The translations under genes were made by a program, and so were the position numbers. This document shows, piece by piece, positions 5,931 through 12,506 of a stretch of 13,855 nucleotides of DNA; position 1 is the first letter of the stretch, and every line of letters starts with the position of its first letter. The notes beneath the pieces were generated by a model. The model searched no databases. It was not told the DNA's origin and was given only the letters and a program-made list of their open reading frames with translations. Origin of the DNA: JBFJVZ01 sp041623895 (GTDB taxonomy: Bacteria; Planctomycetota; Planctomycetia; Pirellulales; Pirellulaceae); the NCBI GenBank assembly GCA_041623895.1, contig JBFJVZ010000187.1, positions 1-13,855 of the forward strand, written 5' to 3'.

Positions 5931-7358
5931 TTAAACCACGCGCAGTTCGTCAATCATGCTGCAGCGTCGTTCTCGTGTGAATGTGATCGGTGTGGTGACG
6001 CCTTCGCCCGTCGGTCCGGCAATCGAAAACGACAAGTAGCCTTCGCCGCCAAGCCCAAGCGAGGCCATGCAAGGTCCATTCTTGACGTACAGCGTTGTGT
6101 CTAATTCGCGGCCCATCTTGGTCATGTTATGAACGTTGCGAGAGTGGATGATCGCAGTGTGACGGAAGCCGTGTTCGTACTTTTTTGCCATTGCGATCGC
6201 GTGATCGATGTCACGGGCGCGAACGAAGGGCAGAAACGGCATCATCTGTTCGACACTCACAAACGGATGGTGTTCGTCAGTTTCGCCAAACACCATTTCG
6301 GTTCCAGCGGGAGCACTCGCGCCGGCCGCCTCAGCCAAAAACGTGGCGTCTTTTCCGATGTAATCTTTGCAAGCGGCGTCGTGGTTGTCGTCGCCGACTT
6401 TGACAATCGCTTTGCTGGTCAAGCTTGCAATCTGCTGGCTATTTAATTCAACCGCGCCGGCCCTCCGCATCGCGGACATCATCTGATCAAAGACACTGTC
6501 CACCACAAAGACTTCTTTTTCGGAAATGCACAGCAAGTTGTTGTCGTAAGCGCCGCCCTGAATGATGCAACGGGCTGCCTTTTCCAGGTCCGCGGTTTCA
6601 TCCACAACGACCGGTGGGTTGCCGGGCCCGGCTACGATTGCACGCTTGCCACTGTTCAGTGCCGCGCGTCCAACGGCGGGTCCGCCGGTAACACAGATCA
6701 GGGCAACGTCCCGATGCTTGAATAATTCATTGGCGCTTTCCAGCGTCGGTTCGGCGATGATCGAAATCAGATTGTCGATGCCGATTTCACGCGAGATGGC
6801 TTCGTTAAAACGACGAATCCCCTCGGCGGCTACCCTTTTTCCGCTCGGATGCGGGTTGACGACGACAGCGTTCCCTCCAGCGATCATGCTGACGGCGTTG
6901 CCCGTGATTGTCGGCAAGCTGTGAGTCACGGGGGTGATCGCGCCGATCACGCCAAAAGGTGCACGTTCGATCACGGCCAATCCGTGGTCGCCGCTGTAGC
7001 ACTTGGTTTCCAAAAACTCGACGCCGGGCGTTTGCTCGCCTAGTGTTTTCAATTTCTCGATCTTGTGTTCGAGTCGGCCGATCTTGGTTTCCTCCATCTC
7101 CATCCGACCCAGCTCCTCGCACTGCTCGATCGAAATGCGGCGGATGATATCAATGACCCGCTTGCGGTCAGCGAGCGTTCGCGTGCGAAGCTGTTCAAAG
7201 GCAGCACGTGCAGCGGTGACAGCAGAATTGGCGTCGTAAAAAATGCCGTATTTGCCTGCAGCAGGTGCTGCCGCGCCGTTGGAACCCGGAGGCATTGGGC
7301 CGACTTCGGCTAAAACCTGAGCGACAACGTTTCGGATTAAGTCTTCGTTTAGTTGCAT
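5931..7358 (-). CDS. CoA-acylating aldehyde dehydrogenase (PduP/EutE type) of the microcompartment
   Basis: This 475-residue enzyme should oxidise L-lactaldehyde with NAD+ and CoA to lactyl-CoA inside the shell. An N-terminal amphipathic helix, MQLNEDLIRNVVAQVLAEVG, followed by a Pro/Gly/Ala linker (about 21-35), is a classic encapsulation peptide. The dehydrogenase domain follows: FGVIGAITPVTHSLPT (135-150), NPHPSGK (168-174), the CVTGGPAVG turn (222-230) and the catalytic cysteine C277 in DNNLLCISEKEV, the PduP/EutE signature. Length matches the PduP family. The enzyme has no separate pathway redox partner here other than the LDH/MDH homologue. An AGGA ribosome-binding sequence stands about 10 nt before the ATG at 7356-7358. 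The substrate is inferred from the aldolase in the same operon. Confidence 0.95.
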   Translation of the reverse strand: MQLNEDLIRNVVAQVLAEVGPMPPGSNGAAAPAAGKYGIFYDANSAVTAARAAFEQLRTRTLADRKRVIDIIRRISIEQCEELGRMEMEETKIGRLEHKIEKLKTLGEQTPGVEFLETKCYSGDHGLAVIERAPFGVIGAITPVTHSLPTITGNAVSMIAGGNAVVVNPHPSGKRVAAEGIRRFNEAISREIGIDNLISIIAEPTLESANELFKHRDVALICVTGGPAVGRAALNSGKRAIVAGPGNPPVVVDETADLEKAARCIIQGGAYDNNLLCISEKEVFVVDSVFDQMMSAMRRAGAVELNSQQIASLTSKAIVKVGDDNHDAACKDYIGKDATFLAEAAGASAPAGTEMVFGETDEHHPFVSVEQMMPFLPFVRARDIDHAIAMAKKYEHGFRHTAIIHSRNVHNMTKMGRELDTTLYVKNGPCMASLGLGGEGYLSFSIAGPTGEGVTTPITFTRERRCSMIDELRVV

Positions 7359-7377
7359 GACGATTCTATTCCTCGTG

Positions 7378-7395
7378 GCCAGGACCCGTCCCGGC
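7378..7395. repeat. REP-like palindrome, copy 4 (variant)
   Basis: GCCAGGAC-cc-GTCCCGGC differs by one base from the 18-mers at 3611 and 4552. Its left half also pairs with GGTCCCGGCC at 7415-7424 with one mismatch. It lies in the 72-bp gap between BMC-P 1 and the aldehyde dehydrogenase, just upstream of the latter's ribosome-binding site on the minus strand. Confidence 0.6.
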
Positions 7396-7430
7396 AGTGT
7401 TTCTTGACAGGATGGGTCCCGGCCTGCCTG

Positions 7431-7742
7431 TTATTCGTTTCGGTTGTAAACTTTCAATTTGTCGATGTGCACGGTGTCAACGATGCCGATGACAACGGCG
7501 TCGATCGGCAACTCCTTTGTCTCCGGTGTCAGCCGTGCACTACTTCCTTGCGTGATCAAGACATAGTCGTTCTCACCCGCACCCAGGGCGTCGATGGCGA
7601 TGAAGGTTCGACCGGTCGTCACCAGCTTGTCACGTCCCTCGCCACACAGCCGGTACGGTTCGACAACCAGCAACTTGTGACCGGTCATCGACGCAACTTT
7701 CTGCGTGCTGACAACCGATCCGCTGACTCGGGCAATGAACAT
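7431..7742 (-). CDS. BMC-P shell pentamer 1 (EutN/CcmL family)
   Basis: This 103-residue vertex protein is the most canonical EutN/CcmL member of the three. The first strand is MFIARVSGSVVSTQKVASM, then GHKLLVVEPY, and the signature GAGENDYVLITQGSSAR lies at about residues 54-70. The last core strand is DAVVIGIVDTVHID, followed by a short basic/polar tail (KLKVYNRNE). It should form the pentamer closing shell vertices. It lies between the kinase and the aldehyde dehydrogenase genes, 60 nt after the kinase stop. No strong ribosome-binding sequence is visible before the ATG at 7740-7742. Confidence 0.94.
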   Translation of the reverse strand: MFIARVSGSVVSTQKVASMTGHKLLVVEPYRLCGEGRDKLVTTGRTFIAIDALGAGENDYVLITQGSSARLTPETKELPIDAVVIGIVDTVHIDKLKVYNRNE

Positions 7743-7802
7743 GGCTTGAATCGTTTAGTAAGTCGTTTGGTTCTGCGATCGAACTCGGAGAGCTCGATGA
7801 CA

Positions 7803-8987
7803 TTAGGTTTCTAATACGCTGGTAGTCTGGCGGGCGACGATCAGTTCTTCGTTGGTGGGGATGACCCACAATTGCGTGCGTGAGTCGGCGGCATGAAATG
7901 TTGATTCGCCGCTGGCCGCCCGGTTGGCCGCCGCATCGACAACGATGCCCAGTTCTTCCAAGCCGGCACAAACGCTGGCCCGAATATCCTTTCCGTTTTC
8001 ACCGATACCGCCGGTAAACACGATCGCGTCGACACCGCCGAGTGCGACCATCATTCCGCCCAGGTGTCGACGGATTTCTTCCACGAAGGTCTCCAGGGCC
8101 AACTTGCAGCCTTCGTCGCCCGCCGCGGCGCCCGATTCCAGATCGCGGATGTCGCCGCTCTGTCCACTGAGTCCGAGGAGCCCTCCTTGGCTCGCCAAAT
8201 GCGAAAGCACCTCATCCAGCGTCTTACCGGTACGCTGCATGATCAACGGCAAGGCAAACGGGTCAAAATCTCCGACCCGATTGTTTTGTGGTAATCCCGT
8301 TTGCGGCGTCATGCCCATCGTGGTCATCACGCTTCTGCCGCTGTTGATCGCGGTCAGACTGCTGCTACCGCCCAAATGACACGAAATCACGCGGGCGTCG
8401 CTGCGGCCGAGTAACTCGGCACTACGCGTGGCGATGTAACGATGACTGGCACCGTGGAAACCCCATTTGCGGATGTGGAAACCGTCAGCCCACTCACGCG
8501 GAATCGCGTATTCGCGGCGCGCGGCGGGAATCGTGCGATGAAAATCGGTTTCAAAGGCCGCCACCAGCGGCAATTCCGGAAAACGATCACGAAGCGTGTT
8601 CATGGCAGCGATATACGGCGGGTTATGCGCCGGTGCTGCCGCATTCATTTCCGCCATCGCATCAAGCACTTCATCATTGACCTGAAAGACACCGGAGATT
8701 CGTCCGCCGTGAACGGCTTTGAAGCCAATCGCCTGCACGTCGGCAGCGTCTGTCAGCACACCATGCTCTGGGTCCGTCAGTTGCTCCAGGCAGGCTGCCA
8801 CGGCAACACCGTGATCGGGCACCGGCATCGTTCGCTCGTCAGTCCACTGGCCGATTTCAACGCTGCACTTGCTTTCGCTCTGACCGATTCGTTCCACCGC
8901 GCCGCGCGCCAAACAGCGTTCATCGGTCATATCAAACAACCGATACTTAAAGCTGGTTGAACCTAAATTGGCAACAAGGACAAGCAT
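7803..8987 (-). CDS. ackA: acetate-kinase-family acyl-phosphate kinase of the PVM microcompartment operon
   Basis: The protein has 394 residues from the ATG at 8985-8987. An upstream in-frame start at 9032 adds an unconserved stretch. In this pathway it should convert lactyl-phosphate and ADP to lactate and ATP. ASKHA-fold signatures are present: VANLGSTSFKYRLFD at the N-terminus, VHGG (92-95), APAHNPP, WGFHGASHRYI with H178 and H182, HLGGSSS (204-210), R237 in NNRVGD, SGDIRDL, GGIGENGKDIR, and the C-terminal IPTNEELIVA. Two usually invariant positions differ. The Arg of GHRVVHGG is K90 (GFKAVHGG), and the Asp of FDTAFH is E146 (FETDFH). HLGNGS reads HLGGSS and GTRSGD reads NNRVGD. This looks like a dedicated lineage rather than housekeeping AckA. 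No encapsulation helix is seen, so it may act outside the shell. Confidence 0.9.
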   Translation of the reverse strand: MLVLVANLGSTSFKYRLFDMTDERCLARGAVERIGQSESKCSVEIGQWTDERTMPVPDHGVAVAACLEQLTDPEHGVLTDAADVQAIGFKAVHGGRISGVFQVNDEVLDAMAEMNAAAPAHNPPYIAAMNTLRDRFPELPLVAAFETDFHRTIPAARREYAIPREWADGFHIRKWGFHGASHRYIATRSAELLGRSDARVISCHLGGSSSLTAINSGRSVMTTMGMTPQTGLPQNNRVGDFDPFALPLIMQRTGKTLDEVLSHLASQGGLLGLSGQSGDIRDLESGAAAGDEGCKLALETFVEEIRRHLGGMMVALGGVDAIVFTGGIGENGKDIRASVCAGLEELGIVVDAAANRAASGESTFHAADSRTQLWVIPTNEELIVARQTTSVLET

Positions 8988-9094
8988 GCCGTTGGCCCGG
9001 CTTCCGCTGGGCTCCTGCGAACGTACTATCAAGCGACTCTCGCCGGACTCAATGGCTGAGCACCTGTTTGGAGACGTGAGGGGCGAATCCGGCG

Positions 9095-9364
9095 TTAAGC
9101 CAAAAAAGCCTTCTGTAATCCTTCGGCCGGCCGCGGGATGATGTGGCTGCTAACCAGTTCACCGACTTGCGAAGCGGCGGCAGCACCGGCTTCGACGGCG
9201 GCGCGAACACTGCCGACGTCTCCGCTGACAACCGTGGTCACGTAGGCGCCGCCGATGTCGATTCGTTTGACGATTTCGACATTCGCTGCTTTGGCCATCG
9301 CGTCGGTGGCTTCGATCAAAGCCAGTAAGCCCTTTGTTTCGATCAATCCAATTGCGTCATTCAT
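9095..9364 (-). CDS. BMC-H shell hexamer 2 (CcmK/PduA family)
   Basis: This 89-residue single Pfam00936-type shell protein has the classic start IGLIETKGLLALIEATDAMAKAA (6-27) and the strand SGDVGSVRAAVEAGAAAA (47-64). It ends in VSSHIIPRPAEGLQKAF. The pore loop reads IDIGGAYVTTVV, so the pore motif is GGA rather than the GSG of the neighbouring paralogue. That suggests different permeability. It forms hexagonal tiles of the facets. Its ATG at 9362-9364 has a purine-rich AGAGAA about 10 nt upstream. It is separated from the first BMC-H gene by a structured 112-nt gap. Confidence 0.96.
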   Translation of the reverse strand: MNDAIGLIETKGLLALIEATDAMAKAANVEIVKRIDIGGAYVTTVVSGDVGSVRAAVEAGAAAASQVGELVSSHIIPRPAEGLQKAFLA

Positions 9365-9407
9365 GGGAATAGTTCTCTAGTTGATGTGATTGTGAAAGTT
9401 GGTCGTT

Positions 9408-9464
9408 TCACTCGCCGCTGATTGCCCGGCCGTCGCTGCGCGCGGCGCTTTGGGCTGCGAGTGA
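9408..9464 (-). other. inverted repeat between the two BMC-H genes
   Basis: TCACTCGC (9408-9415) and GCGAGTGA (9457-9464) are perfect 8-bp arms. A second pairing, GCCC (9424-9427) with GGGC (9452-9455), lies inside, around a GC-rich core. On the operon transcript it would form a stem between two highly expressed shell genes. No T-tract follows, so it fits a stability or attenuation element better than a full terminator. Confidence 0.4.
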
Positions 9465-9476
9465 TGCGACGCTGGA

Positions 9477-9779
9477 TCATTTCTTGGCGCCAGCAGCCCC
9501 AGCTGTTTTCAAGATTTTGGACAAGTCATCATGTGGACGGGGGATGACTTGAACGCTGACGACTTCGCCAATCCGACCGGCGGCGGCGGCACCCGCGTCT
9601 GTCGCGGCTTTCACCGCGGCTACATCGCCACTGACGAACGCACTGACCAGTCCACTGCCAACTTTGTCCCAGCCAAGGAACTGGACGTTGGCCGCCTTCA
9701 TCATTGCGTCGGATGCTTCAACCAGGGCAACAAACCCTTTTGTCTCGATCATCCCGAGCGCTTCGCTAATCTTTGCCAT
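9477..9779 (-). CDS. BMC-H shell hexamer 1 (CcmK/PduA family)
   Basis: This 100-residue BMC-domain shell protein begins EALGMIETKGFVALVEASDAMMKAA and continues KVGSGLVSAFVSGDVAAVKAATDAG, with IGEVVSVQVIPRPHDDL at the end of the domain. The pore loop is VGSG (40-43), the usual PduA/CcmK-type pore, unlike the GGA of its paralogue. A short Ala/Gly/Lys tail (about 90-100) extends beyond the domain. It should be the major facet protein. It is the first shell gene of the operon and is flanked on both sides by inverted repeats. An AAAGG-type ribosome-binding sequence lies about 11 nt upstream of the ATG at 9777-9779. Confidence 0.96.
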   Translation of the reverse strand: MAKISEALGMIETKGFVALVEASDAMMKAANVQFLGWDKVGSGLVSAFVSGDVAAVKAATDAGAAAAGRIGEVVSVQVIPRPHDDLSKILKTAGAAGAKK

Positions 9780-9822
9780 TTCAAAAACTGCCTTTAGTTA
9801 AGGGAAACAATGGTTTTCTTTG

Positions 9823-9848
9823 TCGCCTCTCTGCTCTGGACGAGGCGA
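9823..9848 (-). other. stem-loop between pduL and the first BMC-H gene
   Basis: TCGCCTC (9823-9829) and GAGGCGA (9842-9848) form a perfect 7-bp stem with a 12-base loop, in the 88-nt gap after pduL on the minus strand. What follows on the transcript is A-rich, not a U-tract. An RNA-stability or processing site is more likely than termination. Confidence 0.45.
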
Positions 9849-9867
9849 ATTGGGAGAGTGAATGGGA

Positions 9868-10593
9868 TTATGTCTTGCAGCCGCAGTTGTCGGTTCGTTT
9901 TCGCAAGATCACTTCGCTTGCCGCGTCCAAGTTGCAGGCGTTGCCTTCGTCCGTGTCAATGTGGACTTCCAGCTTTGATGTCTCGTCAGCCCGCACCAAC
10001 ACGTCGTCAAAAACCACACTGCAATCGGGGCTGACGATTTTCAATTCCATGTAATCGCCCTTGGCGACGCCATAATGCGCCGCATCGGCCATGTTCATGT
10101 GTACGTGGCGTGCGGCGCGAATGACGCCACGGTCCAGCTGTACTGTCCCGGCCGGACCAACCAGCACACAGCCCGGAGTGCCGTCGATGTCGCCGCTGTG
10201 ACGAACCGGGGCATCAATGCCAAGTGAAATTGAGTCCGTCAGGGCAAGTTCCACTTGACTTGCCGGACGCGTTGGTCCCAGCACGCGGACGCTCGACAAC
10301 ATTCGCCGCCGCGGCCCGACCACCATCACGGTTTGTTTGGCGGCGTAGAATCCGTCCTGATATAAATCTTTTTCCGGTTCCAATTTCGCGCCCGGCCCAA
10401 ACAAGATCTCCACGTGCTCGTCCGTCAAATGACAATGCCGGGCCGAAATGCTGACACGCAAATTTGGTTTGCCATCGATCCATCCAGGCGGATCACCGCT
10501 GCGGACCGGCATCGACAAGCTGCCGAGGGAACGCTGCACAGCAGCCCGGACAAGTTGTTCGATGTGACTGCGATCGATAGTCGCTGAATTCAT
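9868..10593 (-). CDS. pduL: PduL-family phosphate propanoyltransferase (phosphotransacylase)
   Basis: This 241-residue protein is read from the ATG at 10591-10593; a TTG one codon earlier is less likely. It should convert lactyl-CoA and phosphate to lactyl-phosphate and free CoA, recycling CoA inside the shell. Residues 4-26 form an amphipathic helix (IDRSHIEQLVRAAVQRSL) of encapsulation-peptide type, followed by a linker. Two PduL beta-barrel repeats follow. The first has VSISARHCHLT (H53, H55) and the second ARHVHMN (H163, H165), with H211 in EVHIDTDEGNA; these are the zinc-site histidines of the family. VRVLGPTRP and APVRHSGDIDG are strongly conserved family blocks. The last residues include a CGC tail. 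The start lies 5 nt after the regulator's stop, so the two genes are probably co-transcribed and coupled. Confidence 0.95.
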   Translation of the reverse strand: MNSATIDRSHIEQLVRAAVQRSLGSLSMPVRSGDPPGWIDGKPNLRVSISARHCHLTDEHVEILFGPGAKLEPEKDLYQDGFYAAKQTVMVVGPRRRMLSSVRVLGPTRPASQVELALTDSISLGIDAPVRHSGDIDGTPGCVLVGPAGTVQLDRGVIRAARHVHMNMADAAHYGVAKGDYMELKIVSPDCSVVFDDVLVRADETSKLEVHIDTDEGNACNLDAASEVILRKRTDNCGCKT

Positions 10594-10598
10594 CAAGG

Positions 10599-11438
10599 TT
10601 ATCTTCTGACTTCGTATGAATGGTCGTTTGGTTGTTCGCTACTTTCATCTCCGCGGCGATCGGAACCTAAAGCCAAGACTAGTTCGACTCCCTGCGATTC
10701 CAGTCGCGCTTTCCAACTCGATTCCAAACTAGAGTCGGTGACCACCGCGTGCACTTCGTCCAACCCGCATAAACGTGACAGACTGACTTTCCCGAACTTG
10801 CTGCTGTCTGTGACGACAATTGCCTGGTCAGCGGCGGCCAGCATCGCTTTCTCGCTTTCGACCAGCATCATGTCGCTGTTGAAGTAACCACGTTCGGTCA
10901 CACCGGCCACCGACAAGAACGCCTTGCCGACGTTGATCGTCTGCAACATGGCATCCGTCATCGGCCCGATCGCTACCGCGCGGCGGCCCCGCACACAGCC
11001 ACCGACCATCACCAAGTCGATCGATTCACTGCTGCTCAGCAAGTGTGCGACCGGCAAGCTATTGGTGACAATCTGCAAAGGCCGACCGACCAGATGCCGA
11101 GCGATCTCGTAAGTTGTGCTGCCGCCGTCCAAGAGAATCGTGTCGTGATCTTCAACCATCCCGGCCGCCACCCGTCCGATCGCAGCTTTGGCCGGCCACT
11201 GGCTGTCGCGCCGAGTCTCGAAGACCCGCATCGTGTCCGATTTACCCGTCCAAAAAACTCCGCCATGGGTCCGCCGGGCATCACCCGCCTGCTCGAGCTG
11301 CTCCAAATCTCGTCGAATCGTCGATTCGCTGACCTCAAGCGATTCAGCCAACTCGCCCAGCGAGGCAAAACCTCGTGATTGCACCAGGTTGCGAAGCCGA
11401 CTTCGGCGCGTTTCAGTCGTGATCGGGCCTGCCACCAC
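10599..11438 (-). CDS. DeoR-family transcriptional regulator of the microcompartment operon
   Basis: This 279-residue regulator has an N-terminal winged-helix DNA-binding domain (about 6-62). The DeoR signature reads RGFASLGELAESLEVSESTIRRDLEQLEQAG, ending in RRTHGG. The C-terminal DeoRC sensor domain (about 82-245) has LDGGSTTYEIARHL, IVTNSLPVAHLL, the VGG strand and VTDSSKFGK. This fold binds phosphorylated sugars, so a fuculose- or rhamnulose-phosphate-type ligand is a reasonable inference. Two tandem GTG codons (11438 and 11435) serve as possible starts; a GGGGGA ribosome-binding sequence lies 6 nt before the first. It is the first gene of the twelve-gene operon and is presumably autoregulated through the inverted repeats just upstream. 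It is divergent from the SDR gene. Confidence 0.92.
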   Translation of the reverse strand: MVAGPITTETRRSRLRNLVQSRGFASLGELAESLEVSESTIRRDLEQLEQAGDARRTHGGVFWTGKSDTMRVFETRRDSQWPAKAAIGRVAAGMVEDHDTILLDGGSTTYEIARHLVGRPLQIVTNSLPVAHLLSSSESIDLVMVGGCVRGRRAVAIGPMTDAMLQTINVGKAFLSVAGVTERGYFNSDMMLVESEKAMLAAADQAIVVTDSSKFGKVSLSRLCGLDEVHAVVTDSSLESSWKARLESQGVELVLALGSDRRGDESSEQPNDHSYEVRR

Positions 11439-11453
11439 GGGAATCCCCCAGTT

Positions 11454-11465
11454 TGAACAAGTTCA
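11454..11465. promoter_or_regulatory. small palindrome in the regulator leader (possible operator)
   Basis: TGAAC-aa-GTTCA lies 16-27 bp before the GTG start of the DeoR-type regulator and next to its ribosome-binding sequence. It may be a binding site or a leader stem; the arms are only 5 bp. Confidence 0.3.
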
Positions 11466-11468
11466 CAG

Positions 11469-11508
11469 GATGATAGTTTTCTATCTTTTGTGAAAGAAAG
11501 CAATCATC
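11469..11508. promoter_or_regulatory. 40-bp imperfect palindrome, candidate DeoR operator
   Basis: The element is centred at 11488/11489. GATGAT (11469-11474) pairs with ATCATC (11503-11508), and TTTCT (11478-11482) with AGAAA (11495-11499). In all, 13 of 20 positions are symmetric. It is AT-rich, lies 31-70 bp upstream of the regulator's start codon in the divergent gap with the SDR gene, and is the best visible candidate for the operator. I could not place a convincing -35/-10 pair for either direction. Confidence 0.45.
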
Positions 11509-11511
11509 TAT

Positions 11512-11544
11512 GACAAAAAATTTTCAGATTTGTCTCAAAATCTG
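11512..11544. promoter_or_regulatory. overlapping inverted repeats in the divergent control region
   Basis: CAGATTT (11525-11531) and AAATCTG (11538-11544) are perfect 7-bp arms around gtctca. GACAAA (11512-11517) and TTTGTC (11529-11534) form a second perfect inverted repeat that shares the middle. The two alternatives are mutually exclusive as hairpins, but both can serve as protein sites. This lies upstream of the candidate operator. Confidence 0.4.
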
Positions 11545-11712
11545 TCGGCCCAGCCGAGACGACCTGGCAGACGTTCCCACGGCTCGGGTCAGTGACCGGG
11601 GCGTCCGCGTCCGTTAAATTCCGGCACTTCTGAGCTGGGCTGCGAAGCCGTGGCCGAATCGAGTTTTGTACGGGCTTAGGGAAGCCGCACCTACGAAAGC
11701 AGCGAGTGGAAA
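11545..11712. other. upstream region of the SDR gene
   Basis: This GC-rich stretch has no open frame I can support. Two long-range inverted repeats interlock: GCCCAGC (11548-11554) with GCTGGGC (11634-11640), and CCACGGC (11577-11583) with GCCGTGG (11647-11653). They could form a pseudoknot-like fold if transcribed on the plus strand. No promoter was identified. Confidence 0.3.
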
Positions 11713-12504
11713 ATGAGTGTTTTGAAGGGAAAACGAGCAGTCATCAGCGGATCATCTCGCGGGATTGGACGAGGGATCGCCGTCCAGTTGGCCCAAGCGG
11801 GCGCTGATGTGGTGGTTAACTACAACAGTCACCCTGACGAGGCAGAAGAGGTCGTGGCGATCTGTGAGCAACAGGGAACCAAAGCCCACAAAATACAGGC
11901 GAATCTGGCCGATCAATCACAAGTCGAACGCTTGATTGACGAGTCCGCTCAGCTGATGGGCGGTTTGGACATTGTTGTCAGCAATGCGGCCTACAGCGAT
12001 CGTCACCTGATGCTGGACTCAGACTTGGATGAATTCCGCAAAACGATCGACATCAGCATGTGGGGAGCTTTTTACCTGGTCCGTCGCGGCGCGGAAAAGA
12101 TGGTCGAAGCCGGCAATGGCGGCAATATCATTGTGGTCAGCAGCCCCCACGCGCACATGGCGATTCCCGGTGCGATGGCTTACAACATGGCCAAGGCGGC
12201 CAATGACCAGATGGCGCGGACGGCTGCCTGCGAACTTGCTCATCACAACATCCGCGTGAACATCATTCATCCTGGTTGGACGGACACCCCGGGGGAACGA
12301 AAATTCTTTTCTGAAGAAACGCTGGCGACCGAGGGCGCAAAAATCCCCATGGGAAGGCTGGGAAAACCAGAAGAGCTGGGCCGTGCGGCCGTTTTCCTGT
12401 GCGATCCCGACAGCCACTACATCACTGGCAGCACGCTGACGGTTGATGGTGGGATTCAACTGCCGTGGCGGGAAATGTACCGCATTCACGAACAGGTGGG
12501 GTAG
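11713..12504 (+). CDS. short-chain dehydrogenase/reductase (SDR)
   Basis: This 263-residue classical SDR has the cofactor loop ISGSSRGIGRG (11-21), NAA (91-93) and the catalytic triad S144, Y157 and K161 (YNMAK). The substrate-loop start is IHPGWTDTPGE and the C-terminal strand is GSTLTVDGGIQLP. R16 in the glycine-rich loop hints at NADP(H), by analogy with FabG-type enzymes. The substrate is unknown. Divergent placement next to the microcompartment regulator allows a link to sugar or aldehyde metabolism, for example a sugar dehydrogenase, but nothing in the sequence proves it. A GGAAA-type purine run directly precedes the ATG at 11713. The gene ends 2 bp from the stop of the convergent neighbour. 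Confidence 0.9.
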   Translation: MSVLKGKRAVISGSSRGIGRGIAVQLAQAGADVVVNYNSHPDEAEEVVAICEQQGTKAHKIQANLADQSQVERLIDESAQLMGGLDIVVSNAAYSDRHLMLDSDLDEFRKTIDISMWGAFYLVRRGAEKMVEAGNGGNIIVVSSPHAHMAIPGAMAYNMAKAANDQMARTAACELAHHNIRVNIIHPGWTDTPGERKFFSEETLATEGAKIPMGRLGKPEELGRAAVFLCDPDSHYITGSTLTVDGGIQLPWREMYRIHEQVG

Positions 12505-12506
12505 CT

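Noticed and set aside
5918..5953. N-terminal extension of BMC-P 2
   Set aside because: It would overlap the aldehyde dehydrogenase and adds twelve residues unlike EutN/CcmL; the ATG at 5917 gives a standard start.
8442..8960. 172-codon plus-strand frame opposite the kinase gene
   Set aside because: It is antisense to a well-supported acetate-kinase family gene and its translation has no recognisable motif.
11470..11540. Sigma-70 promoter for the operon
   Set aside because: TTGTCA and TTGAGA hexamers exist on the minus strand, but no acceptable -10 stands at 16-18 nt from either.
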